From positions 30,629 to 94,628 of the forward strand of contig JASAMV010005830.1 of NCBI GenBank assembly GCA_030248065.1: a DNA stretch of 64,000 bases, in the 5' to 3' direction. The DNA comes from Rhynchonema sp. JSB1_4. Lineage: Eukaryota; Nematoda; Chromadorea; Monhysterida; Xyalidae. The position numbers were made by a program, and so were the translations under genes. The notes beneath the pieces are model-generated. The model was not told the DNA's origin and searched no databases. It saw only the letters and a program-made list of their open reading frames with translations. This document shows positions 24,203 to 41,608 of the stretch, piece by piece (positions within the stretch are counted from its first letter, which is position 1; each line of letters opens with the position of its first letter).

Positions 24203-26913
24203 ATGATGGCACCGGTACGATCGATCGTGGCGGCAATACTGTTGCTTTTGAATGTTGTCGTGTGGGCAACCCTGGATGAATTGGAACAGGCAAAGGCAAA
24301 GCTGTGCAACGTTGCTATAAATTTCCAGCTGGCTGGTCAAGTGCTCAAGGTAAAGAGAATGAATCATGACACGCGCACATCATGATGCGGTACATCTAAA
24401 ATGAGACTCGGGCTACTCAACTTGACTATTGGATCGGACACCCGATAGGATCTTTGTGAACCTATGTGATTGGTGTTTGTGAATCAGGACATCCTCTATA
24501 TTTTGTTGCAGATTGAAACGGCCAAGAATACCAGCCACTGTCAATGGTACTGTTTGCGGACAGTTGGATGCAAGTAAGCCTTATGCATGAATGATTCAAA
24601 AGGCTTAAATCAAATGTTGTTGATGATGGGAACAAACTTCTTTTGAACTCTTGTTGCTGCAAATGGGTGTCTTTCTCACTCAAGCTAAATTTTTTCTTAA
24701 GCCAATCAACAGCCTGTGCAGGTCAGGCACCTATGACGAAAACAAACTCGACGAGAACTGTGCGCTGAGTGCGACCACCTGGCGTCAGTCGTCACAAGCG
24801 CTCACTGCTGGCGACCGAAAGGTGTACTTCGACAGCTACGGCTGCGAACCGCCAGGTGCGTACCACATTGTTATTGCGTATACAGTTTGGGCGGTGCTGC
24901 CATCCGCGTTCGGGGTTTGATTTTGACTTGGTGTCAAAATGTTTTTGTAGCAATTCGTGAAACTCAGCCAGCTGAGCTGGCCATGGGTATCGGTGCATAA
25001 CACGCGTGTGTGTGTTCAGTCAGGGAGCAAGCGTCTGGCGCTGCTATGCACAATAATCTGTAGTGTGGTGAGCAAAAGCATTTTGTGTCAAGTCAAAGTC
25101 AAACCCCGACCTTGATCACACCCGACCCATGATGCCAAGATATTCGCTATAATCATACATTCGATATGGTCATACTTCTTGTCTGTCCCGTAAATGTGTT
25201 ATGTACACAAACATGCATAGCTCTTTTATCACTAAACCCTTTGTTTTGTATCCACTGAAGACTTTTTCGAGCAAAGAAAAACCATTTCAGTTGACTGCGT
25301 GTTCATCCCATGGGGGTCGGAGTGGTCCGAGTGCTCAGTTAGTTGTGGCCAAGGCGGCACGCGTCAACGCAAGCCCACAATCGTTCAACAGGCGCAACAC
25401 GGTGGTCGACCGTGTCCACCAATGGAAACCGAGTCCTGTGGCAGCGACGCTTGTGATAGTGAGCAGTCGTTAGCTTCCTGATGGTACAATATGACGACTT
25501 AGTCCCCATTCCGTGACCTTTTCTGAACGTTCACATCATACAGTATAACACTTGCGTCAGTATCGGGATTAGTTCTCGGGATTGGGGTGCCATACTCTAC
25601 TGTGTGGTTTACTTCGCATATTCAGCAGACGTCATCGGGCAAATGTGTTTTTGGTCCGGGGTTTCCGCATCAACTATGCAACCTGACCAACAGCCAAGCT
25701 GAAATTCAGATATGTTGATTGGACTCAAGGCAATGTATCGCCCCGATCCAAACGGCAAACAAGGCGACCACAACTATCTGACCGTATGGACAAACGTAAG
25801 TGCGACACTGTTTTGTTTGTTGATTGCAGCCATAGAGATGGGCTTCGTTGTGTGTGAGACACTACTGTCTTTGCTCTCTATCATCGTTTCATCCTGCCAC
25901 ACAGCCACCCCTGCTGGATATACCGATCTCGGTATCGTTGGTCGATTGTTGAAGAACGAATATAAGGACCAGTGCCCGGTGGCGATAGGCATGTGGCGCG
26001 GGTTTAGCACCAGACGCAGTAACGAACACACGATAGCGGTTGGCGGCGCGGCCGAGTTTGCCCGAATCGGTATGTGTCTGCCCGATCGATGCAGCAGATT
26101 GCCAGAATTCATCATTTGAAGCCGCCGTCGGCCCTATGCGGCGGATGGAGAACAATACTGAAAATTACGGCAATTTAGCAGGTAATAAGCATCGATCTGT
26201 GTGGAGCGGCATCGGACTTGCATTTGAACAACGCAATATGTCCGATACCGCCGCACACTTTGTCCATGTTCACCACTGCATCGCGGACTTGTTACGTCGT
26301 CCAAATCAAAGTCCGACTCGAGACTATCCCAAACCAACCGAGGTCCCGGGTTCACTTTGTGTTGTGAGACAATCCTGGCTTGCTGTTGTGCGGAACAGTT
26401 TCATGTTTCTCGTTTCACATGGAACTGACCACACTTGTTCATCCAGAGAGAGCATGTGGCACGCAGGATACCATCTGTTCGGGTTTCAACCGATCGGCTA
26501 CTGTGTGCCCAGCAATTTGCCAGGTGCATGTGGCGCCACTGTGCCATTGCATCGACTCGCCCTCTCTCACTGGGCCGACTACAAGTTCACAACCAAGGAA
26601 GACGCAGAGTATCATGAAGTTTGTTTCGCATTTCTTTTCAGTTTAAAAGCGGACGTGCTTTGAAGGCACGTGCAGGGCATATGCCACGTGCTGCGCAATT
26701 GCTGTTTCGGTCCGAAGTTTGCTACAGTGGCTGCCTGGGTTTCACCAGCTAGATGAACAGCCAGGGACCAGCTAAAAAAGTTGCGAGTTGTTTCATTTCA
26801 TGACATGATATGACATCAATCACTGTTTTTATTCGGTTTTTGCAATTCAGCAATTGGCGCCCGGTTTCCATCACCACCAGAAGATCGAGTGCTACGTTTG
26901 GCCGAATTACTGA
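24203..26913 (+). CDS. Secreted TSP type-1 protein with a DUF5648-like region
   Basis: Nine exons (24203-24349, 24512-24573, 24713-24855, 25291-25458, 25710-25799, 25905-26069, 26095-26181, 26467-26618, 26851-26913) give 358 residues with all phases closed. Residues 1-23 form a signal peptide (RSIVAAILLLLNVVVWA). A cysteine-containing segment (CNVAINFQLAG, HCQWYCLRTVGC, ENCAL, YGCEPP) follows, perhaps PAN/apple-like. Residues about 118-173 are one TSP1 domain (WGSEWSECSVSCGQGGTRQR...CPPMETESCGSDAC). The rest has the DUF5648 pattern: AMYRPDPNGKQGDHNYLT, PAGYTDLGIVG, CPVAIGMWRGF, GYHLFGFQPIGYC, VPLHRLALSHWADYKFTTKE, ending IECYVWPNY. It should act outside the cell; the ligand is unknown. The exon 5 donor used is TAA|GTGCGA because the stronger GTAAGT four bases earlier breaks the frame. 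A poly(A) signal is at 27269-27281. Confidence 0.75.
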
Positions 26914-27938
26914 ACTTGAGGAAGATTGAACTATCGGAGCTTCAGTTACGGCCACTTCCGGAGCTTAGTTCACAGTTCGTGCACCGGACCTTAACATTGA
27001 CGCTCAGTTCACTACTTTTATCGTCTGTTATTGAACTGTGTGTCAGTGTTTTGTCGTGCTGCTTCATTCACTCATCCGCTTTTGAACCCTCACTCACTAA
27101 TAATTATGGCTGCTGTGCGATTCTGTCCCTACATCGACTTATAGTACTATCGTCAACTCTTGTCGTTAACGCCCATGTATAATTTCTTGCGCTCATTAAA
27201 GGTGCTGCTTGAGTTGACGACGAGAGTTGACCACATGCGTTGACGACTTTACAATTAGCTCTCACAACAATAAACAATAAAATATTTTGTCCATTTCCAT
27301 TTATCCGTGAGCTAAATTTGGAGCCTCCATCGATCGCAGAACTGAAACAACAAGAGGTACAGGAAAACGGGGCACCTAAGCGTAATCCTCATGGCTTAGA
27401 ACTCTATTCCCTAATTGTCAACAAATAATAGCACTAGGCAAACATCAGCTGCACGTTAGGGTGAGGTGAGAGAGGAAGTGAAGTTCAAGCTAATCAGACT
27501 TTGGATGTGTGTCGAAATCTTTGCGATCCTGTTTCGATAATGAAGTCTTGCATTCGGTATACACATTGGCCAGGTCGAAATCGCGAATGATGTGATCCTG
27601 AATTTTTGAATTATCAGGGTGAGTATTGAAGTTTCACGTGAACAGTGTGAACTGAACGGTAAGTAAATTTATTGCATTCGCACGGACGATGACCTGACGC
27701 AACGCTCGTCTGCGTATACAGACCGTTGGCCAAAATTACGAACAAACTGGAACAATACCTTGTTGGCCTCCGGTCGGCCCAGTAAATTTTATGTAAAAAT
27801 ATTTTGTGATATTTTTTGGCAATGGTAAATTCGGCTGTTCAGTCCTACAATGTGAATTGTGATGCAGTGTGTTCTTGGTTGCCGTTTAGTGACCTCTCCA
27901 CTAACACCAAGTCAATGCGCTGGTCCAGTTTACGTTTT
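26914..27938. other. 3' region between convergent genes
   Basis: Contains two overlapping AATAAA signals at 27269-27281 for the secreted TSP1 gene. A frame at 27240-27428 (ELNLEPPSIAELKQQEVQEN) looks protein-like, but no acceptor in phase joins it to a gene. Confidence 0.4.
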
Positions 27939-29641
27939 TCAACAAATCACAGAATATTCTCCGATAAACAATTGCGTGGTCGGGTCCAACCACAATGCCA
28001 GCAAAGTGCATTCCGGCCACACACTAATTTGCTGTCAAACAGATAGGCGACATCAAGCATGACCAAGTGCCCAACAATAATACAATACCTCTTTGAACAC
28101 GAACGGCACGGCCCTGCCTTTGAGCACCATCGGTCTGCGCAACACCTCCTTGCCCTCTTTGTACATTATCAGACTGGGCAGTTGTTTGCTGGTGGCGTGT
28201 GTGTTGATGCGAAAGTGGTCGGCAGCCGATGCGTTGTGACCGACGTCGATCTTGGCGAATTTGAGATTCGGTAGCGTGAACCTGCAAGCATCGTAGCCTG
28301 TCAAGTTGTGAACGCGGTAACGGTGGTGTGGCAAAGGAGTCAGTTGTTGTTTAAATCGTACTTGTACTGTACCATGGTACTTTCGCTGGGAGTGCATTTT
28401 TATGGGTTAAAATGTGCCCAATTGGCGCGTGCAAATTTTGGCACTTTGGGTCGATTTTTGCCGAATTTTAGCCATTTTTGACCAAAAGAGTATCGGGTGA
28501 GAATCGAGTCAAAATACGGGGAGACAGAGGCACAGTACCAGACCGTACCAGTGAGGGGCAGATACTGCGTCTTGGGCCCCAAGCCACAGCACTTCGTTGA
28601 TTTAATTATGAGACAGTGCTAGTGCCCAACGATAGTCACATAAGCAACAAGTTCCAAGTGTCAGCGCACAACAATCCACCGGACAGTTATCATTCACTAA
28701 CTGTTCGCTGATTTTAGCGAGTGCCGGTGCCACGCGTCGACAATCCGGCGACCAGTTGGTGTAGAACTCACAGATCCACGTGATTCGTTTGTTGCGATTC
28801 AATTCGACCTGCGCCATACCATTCAGTGCACATTAATGCCAGCACAACAACCATACAAAATGTTACTAACCTGAAAATCGTTGTTCTGAAAGTACGTGAA
28901 TCGTTCTGGACCAGTATATGCAGGCTCGGGGAACAGCGCGGCACAAACTGAAATGATCGGATGATCACGTGAACAGTAAAATTGGGCCGTTTCCCAGACA
29001 CCGCGATCATATTCGGACTCGTACACCTCGTCGGAGGCACACTTTTGACGTGATACAAGCGACTATTAGCAACAAAGAGCAACCGACCAAGTACAATTGC
29101 CCCATAAAGTGTACCAATGACCGGGTCGACATTGCAGAACAGCACTAGATTGGCGAGTCGCATGTACATGAAGATGGTCGACAGATAGTGCAACCAGCTC
29201 GCTGCAATGCGGTTGGTAAACACTTATTGAGTGAAACTAATCAAACTGCGCTTCGGTGAGCACAGCGACATTCAATGTTATACACAATCATCTCCTGCTC
29301 AATCTTCAATCAAAACCCACACTCACTTGATTTTCGATTTTTCAGGAAAATGACCACCATCGCAAACACCAGTATGGAATTTTCGCGCTGAAATATAAAA
29401 ATATCAGCGGTTCGGTAAAAAAGCACAGAAAAACCAACAGCAACAGTTCAAATAATACCAGATCTATTTCGCATTTTGTGTCAGCCGGGAACACAAATGT
29501 GCAGAGGGGTTCCACGAGTTTGAAGACGGGAAACGCAGCGCACAGAATCAAATTTGTAATATGATGAGCAGTGAACGCATGTTTGCCTTCATGCACCAAT
29601 GTGTGCAGGTCCTCTTTGACATGACCGATAAACGAAGACAT
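27939..29641 (-). CDS. TMX2: Thioredoxin-related transmembrane protein 2
   Basis: Six secure exons: 29459-29641 (ATG at 29641), 29327-29387, 29088-29201, 28871-28947, 28702-28808 and 28089-28281, 245 residues in closed phase. TMX2 is a multi-pass ER membrane protein with a thioredoxin-like domain, enriched at mitochondria contacts. Family marks seen: a membrane stretch ITNLILCAAFPVFKLV, then RENSILVFAMVVIFLKNRKS, YLSTIFMYMRLANLVLF, LFPEPAYTGPE, and the thioredoxin part RITWICEFYTNWSPDCRRVAP. The active site reads SPDC, so the first cysteine is absent, as in other TMX2 proteins. Then KFAKIDVG, SKQLPSLIMYKEGKEVLRRP and GRAVPFVFKE. The last exon is unsure: a good acceptor at 28032 gives 30 more residues ending at 27939, but these do not match the usual TMX2 tail. 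Confidence 0.88.
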
Positions 29642-30980
29642 TGCACAAAAGCTGATTGCCGTTTGGCGGTTCTGTAAGTCGCCTTGATAAAAATTATAAA
29701 CAGTAGGAATTATAACCATAGGTAGGTACAGCTTGTTGAACCCTGGGATTAAACCCAACAGGAAGCAGAAAATCAAGCAAAACGCAAGCCACCACCCAGC
29801 TTCTGTGGTTGATAACGAATTTCATTGCAAACTGAAAACATCATTAAAGTATAACAAGGACAGCAAGAACTATACTTGGGTATTTTTCCGCAAAAGCTAT
29901 TTTTTGGAGAAAAACCTATTTTCTGAAAAAAACCGCTTTTCCAAACATTTTTCAAGTACTTACGGATTCCCGTGGTCTAAAAACACTGTTTTTGGAGAAA
30001 ACTTTTTCTGGCAACAGTCTGAAACAGATTAGAAATGCACTTGGAGCTTGAAAAACGCTTTTTTGAACTGTTTTGCACCGATTTACATTGATTTCGTGAC
30101 CATGGAAATTTTATCGGAAATTTTTTAAAAAAACCGTTTTTCCAAAACTTGTTACTTGGAAAAATTTCCGGAAAAATAAAAACGTATTTTTCCAGGCCTC
30201 AACAGGTTTTTTCAAAAGTCTTTTTCTGGCCCGCCAGTATAGCAAGAACTAGATTATACCATTTCACAACGGAAAGTACAACGTGACAAGAATTATTGGA
30301 TCAATAAATTATGGTGCAACAATAAGGTCATTCCTACCCAAACAAAAGCTAATGAAGCACAAATGATATCAGGAACACAAATTTTAACAAGTTGATTCCT
30401 GCTGATTGACTGACCAGAATAAACAGAGCATAAAAATAGAAAAACATCGATCACGCACACTTTTATTACAGACTTATGCAAAAACGAGCTCACAATACGA
30501 GATTTATCATGGAACTACAGGGGGGGGGGTGCAAAACATGGAAACACACACAAGAGCTGAACGTGCAGTTGTGAAACATAAAAAGCACGCATTTTGTTCA
30601 CAGTTGAGATTGCAGAAGTTACACATCACTCAAACAAGCACTGCCTAAAATAGTGACAGTAGCAACATTATTCGCACATGAAATCAGAGTACGTGTTGAC
30701 AGTAGATAAATTGGGCAAGCATTCGGAGACAAAACCAACCATGGTTATTCAATGCAGACGTGTGCAAAAAATATGCTTAAACACGTTTACCAACACAACA
30801 ATTAATTATTCAGGCCAGCTATTTTGAAAACTTGACATAGTGTCCAAAAAACAAACTTGGCGGCACCGGAAACTAGGTTAGACATATAAAGCAGAAACAT
30901 GGCGGGTTCACACACAGAACAGATGGAAATACGAAGATAAACAACACCATGATTACGCGGACATACAGATTAGAGATAGG
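29642..30980. other. Intergenic region between TMX2 and TMEM245
   Basis: Begins upstream of the TMX2 start. From about 29870 to 30235 it contains an AT-rich repeat with many GAAAAAnnGTTTTTCCAAA palindromes, likely a decayed element. A G-run lies at about 30521-30530. TTTATT at 30472-30477 is AATAAA on the minus strand and may serve TMEM245. No gene is recognised. Confidence 0.45.
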
Positions 30981-38063
<7,083 letters not shown>

Positions 38064-38608
38064 CAGGCGGCCATCGGTGGAATGGAATACGCGGCGTGAC
38101 TTTAGTTTACAAGCAGTGATTGGCTTGGTTTAGCAAATGCGAGTACTGCAGCAGCTGAAATACAAAAATGGTGATTGGGAGCAATGCATTGTTTGTTGGG
38201 AACTTGGGAAATTATGTGTTTGGATTGGGCCTGGTCTGGTTCCCTTCCAGGCATTGTTCATGAGCTTTTGTCATTCGCATCGCCAAGTTTTTAATGTGAT
38301 CCTGGGCCACAGGGTCCAAGGTATGAATGGTCCTGAGCGTATTTGAAGTATGAATCTAGCGGGGTGGTCCGGATCAAATAATCATTTCTATCCGCCAGTG
38401 GTGGGTCCTTCCTTTGCACCCGGCGTCCCCAATATTACGCCCATCTCATTTGATGCAACATTTAGGTTAGCTTGTATGTCCTTGGAAAATCAGGAACAAA
38501 CTCACAAAGGAACGCCATTCTGCTGAGACGAGAAAATCGATTGAGCTTGCTGCTATGTTTTCTGCTCAGCTCAGCTTATTATGATATATTAAATACACTT
38601 ACATATAC
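38064..38608. other. Upstream region of TMEM245
   Basis: About 550 bp between the TMEM245 start codon and the first element of the repeat block. It presumably holds the TMEM245 promoter, but I see no defensible motif and no coding frame. Confidence 0.4.
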
Positions 38609-39712
38609 CAGGGTTTTTTTTTCAAAATTCACTAGGTGCAACTTAGGTGCAACCCCCCAATTTTTAGGTGCAAGCTGGCCAAAGTAGGTGCAACCCCTAT
38701 TTTGGACAAAAAACGCCAATTTTAGGCTTTTTTGCCAGGTTGTGTGTTCAATGCTATTTGCGTGCTTTTAGAAGTTCAATAAAGTTGTAACGCAATGAAT
38801 GCCTTTTCCTTTAGCAAAATCAAACTTTTTAGGGAAAGTTCAACATTTTGTAGCACATTTTGTACTAGTTTCATTATTGAGAACCGATTGAGAAGAAAAC
38901 GAAACAGTAAAATTTTCATGTCACCATATCCACATTTGGGGGTCACGTACGAATCAATTACTTTCGCTGTTCATTTACCGTGTGGGTATCTAATACTGTT
39001 GTCATGCTCTACTCTAGTTCTAGTCAGTGTAGTTCCTGGGGGGAGGGGGTCCCCTCCTAAGGTACACTAACCGCCGCGACCAAGGTACACTAGTACACTA
39101 ACCGCCGCAATTTTTGCCTAAAATAGGCATTTTTAGCCCAAGATGGGCATTTTAGGCCTAAAATGGGTAATTTTAGGTCAATGTTGTCAGAAGTCGCCAA
39201 AATACCCTGTTTATGGAGAATTTTTTCCAAAAAAGGGCAAAAATAGGTCAAATTTTTTACCTCAAAGAACTTTTTCCTGAATTTTGGTCTTCCCCCCTCC
39301 TTCCCCCCACAGGGAGGTACACTAACCGCCACACCGACAAAGTGGGTAGGTTCACTAACCGCCTCGCCGGACCAGGAACGACACTGATCTTAGTACAGCA
39401 TGTATTTGTTTTGAATCTTATCACCAGCACACCAGGTACTAACTGTGTACGAAATCAATCAATCAGATCAATATTTTTTGTCGATGTCGACCAAATGCTT
39501 CGATGGAATTTATTGGAAGGAATGAAAAGCCGCGCAGCGCATTTTTTTTGTTTCTAAGCTTTCCAACCTTAAAAGATGTTGTATAAATGCTAAATTAAGA
39601 AAATAAGGGCCCAAAATTTTAGGTGCAACCTTGCACCTAACCCTGAATTTTTAGGTGCAATTCAGATTTTTTAGGTGCAAATTGCACCTAAAAAGTGTCT
39701 AAAAAAACTATG
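38609..39712. mobile_element. Element with word AGGTGCAA, with a nested insertion
   Basis: Starts CAGGGTTTTTTTTTC and ends GTCTAAAAAAACTATG. The exact 8-bp duplication ACATATAC is at 38601-38608 and 39713-39720. AGGTGCAAC/TTAGGTGCAA words occur four times near the left end and five times near the right, the last as the palindrome AGGTGCAAATTGCACCT. The element at 39025-39386 lies inside it. A second copy spans about 51250-52778 and is itself interrupted twice. Confidence 0.85.
39025..39386. mobile_element. hAT-type MITE, GATAGTGTACC family, nested
   Basis: Ends are CAGTGTAGTTCCTGGGG and GACCAGGAACGACACTG. The word in this copy is GGTACACTAACCGCC. The flanking octamers, GTTCTAGT and ATCTTAGT, agree only in part, suggesting an older insertion. 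The host is the AGGTGCAA element. Confidence 0.8.
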
Positions 39713-39714
39713 AC

Positions 39715-39817
<103 letters not shown>

Positions 39818-39879
39818 AAATATCATATTTTACTGTGCATCGGAATCGGAAAAAATTTTCTTTGCTCTTCCCTCGAAAG

Positions 39880-40273
39880 CAGTGTAGTTCCTGGGGGGGG
39901 GGAGGGGGGTCCCCCCCCTCGGGTACACTATCTCCCCCTCAGGTGGTACACTATCCCCCTATCTCCCCCTCCGGGTACACTATCTCCCCCAATTTTTGCC
40001 TAAAATAGGCATTTTTAGGCCTAAAATGGACATTTTTGTACCAAAAATGTGTGATTTTTAGGTCAATGTTCTCAAAAGTCGCCAAAATGCCCTTTTTATG
40101 AAGAATTTTTTCCAAAAAGGGGCAAAAATAGGTCAAATTTTCTGCCTCAAAAAGTGACTTTTTCCCGAATTTGGGTCTTCCCCCCCCCCTTCCCCCCCTC
40201 GGGGGTACACTATCTCCCCCTCCGAAAAAACGGAGGGTCCGCTATCTCCCCCTCCGGACCAGGAACTACACTG
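39880..40273. mobile_element. hAT-type MITE, GATAGTGTACC family
   Basis: Ends are CAGTGTAGTTCCTGGGG and GACCAGGAACTACACTG. The exact duplication CTCGAAAG is at 39872-39879 and 40274-40281. Words GGGTACACTATCTCCCCC lie in both halves, with the AT-rich middle carrying CCTAAAATAGGCATTTTTAGG. A partial relative directly follows and ends with the same terminus at 40556. Confidence 0.93.
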
Positions 40274-40847
40274 CTCGAAAGAAAATGTTTTTCCAACTTG
40301 TTTTTTCCAGGAAAAACTTTTTGGAAAAAAATTCTTCATAAAAGGGTATTTTGGCGAATTTTGAGAACATTGACCTAAAAATCACACATTTTAGGCCTAA
40401 AAACGCCCATTTTAAGCCTAAAAATGGCCATTTAAGGCAAAAATTGGGGAAATTAGTGTACCCGACCCGGAGGGGAAATTAGTGTACTGGTGTACCTTGG
40501 TCGGGAAATTAGTGTACCTTAGGGGGTCCCCCTCCCTCCCCCCAGGAACTACACTGGTCCGGCCCGAATTCTTAGGTCACATTTTTACGTACCCGATTCT
40601 TGTCATATATTTAGCGATTTTTTCTGAACCTATTTTTTGTGCAAAATTCATTATTGTTTTCAATTAAACTTATCAGACAGACAAGTACTGATCACTTACA
40701 TGCCGAATCCGTCAGGAATTTAGTATTTCAGACAAAAAATTGCTTTCTTTTCGGTAAAATAAGTCACTTCAAAAGCTCCGGTCCGGCACGGCCCGAACCA
40801 AAAGCCCAAAATGGCGGCCCACCCTGACCATATTTTGTCGGCGTCAG

Positions 40848-41426
40848 CAGTGTAGTTCGTGGGGGGGAAAGGATAGGTTAAATCCAAAAAGGATAGGTTA
40901 AATTTTCGACCTCAAAAAATGACTTTTCTCCAAATTTGGGTCCTCCCCCCAGGCAGTGTAGTTCCTGGTCCGGAGGGGGAGATAGCGGACCCTCCGTTTT
41001 TTTCGGAGGGGGAGATAGTGTACCCCCGAGGGGGGGGAAGGGGGGGGGGAAGACCCAAATTCGGGAAAAAGTCACTTTTTGAGGTAGAAAATTTGACCTA
41101 TTTTTGCCCCTTTTTGGAAAAAATTCTTCATAAAAAGGGCATTTTGGCGACTTTTGAGAACATTGACCTAAAAATCACACATTTTTGGTATAAAAATGCC
41201 CATTTTAGGCCTAAAAATGCCTATTTTAGGCAAAAATTGGGGGAGATAGTGTACCCGGAGGGGGAGATACGGGGATAGTGTACCACCTGAGGAGGGGGAG
41301 ATAGTGTACCCGAGGGGGGACCCCCCTCCCCCCAGGAACTACACTGCCCCCAGGTGAGTACCGTCTGTTCCCCCTCCGAAAAAAGGGGGTACCGCCTGTT
41401 CCCCCTCCGGACCAGGAACTACACTG
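40848..41426. mobile_element. hAT-type MITE interrupted by a second member of its own family
   Basis: Outer ends are CAGTGTAGTTCGTGGGG and GGACCAGGAACTACACTG. The exact duplication GGCGTCAG is at 40840-40847 and 41427-41434. Removing the inner element leaves about 180 bp, so the outer copy is deleted internally. Its words (GTACCGCCTGTTCCCCC) differ from those of the inner one. Confidence 0.92.
40954..41346. mobile_element. hAT-type MITE, GATAGTGTACC family, nested inside a relative
   Basis: Ends are CAGTGTAGTTCCTGGTCCG and CCCCAGGAACTACACTG. The exact duplication CCCCCAGG is at 40946-40953 and 41347-41354. It is the best-preserved copy of the family: three GGGGGAGATAGTGTACCC-type words at the right, two at the left, all in the same orientation, around an AT-rich middle. 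Confidence 0.94.
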
Positions 41427-41608
41427 GGCGTCAGTGGTCTCGTCAGTCACATTATCACGAACATGCGCTCAAAATGATAAAGTATGAGGAATAAAACGAT
41501 CAGAAAAAACAACGGACTAGTTTCAGACAGAAAATAATTTCGCCACAGGCTGCGACCCATTGCAGCAATCCAAAGCGGAAAAAAGTGCTCGAAACTGCAC
41601 GTGCATAA

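Noticed and set aside
25796..25904. Intron with the strong GTAAGT donor in the TSP1 gene
   Set aside because: Its 109-bp length shifts the frame to an early stop. The donor at 25800 gives 105 bp and keeps the family pattern.
26443..26646. Cysteine-rich reading (ACGTQDTICSGFNRS) of the eighth TSP1-gene exon
   Set aside because: The alternative frame from the acceptor at 26466 closes in phase, gives the DUF5648-like VPLHRLALSHWADYKFTT and leads to a natural stop at 26913.
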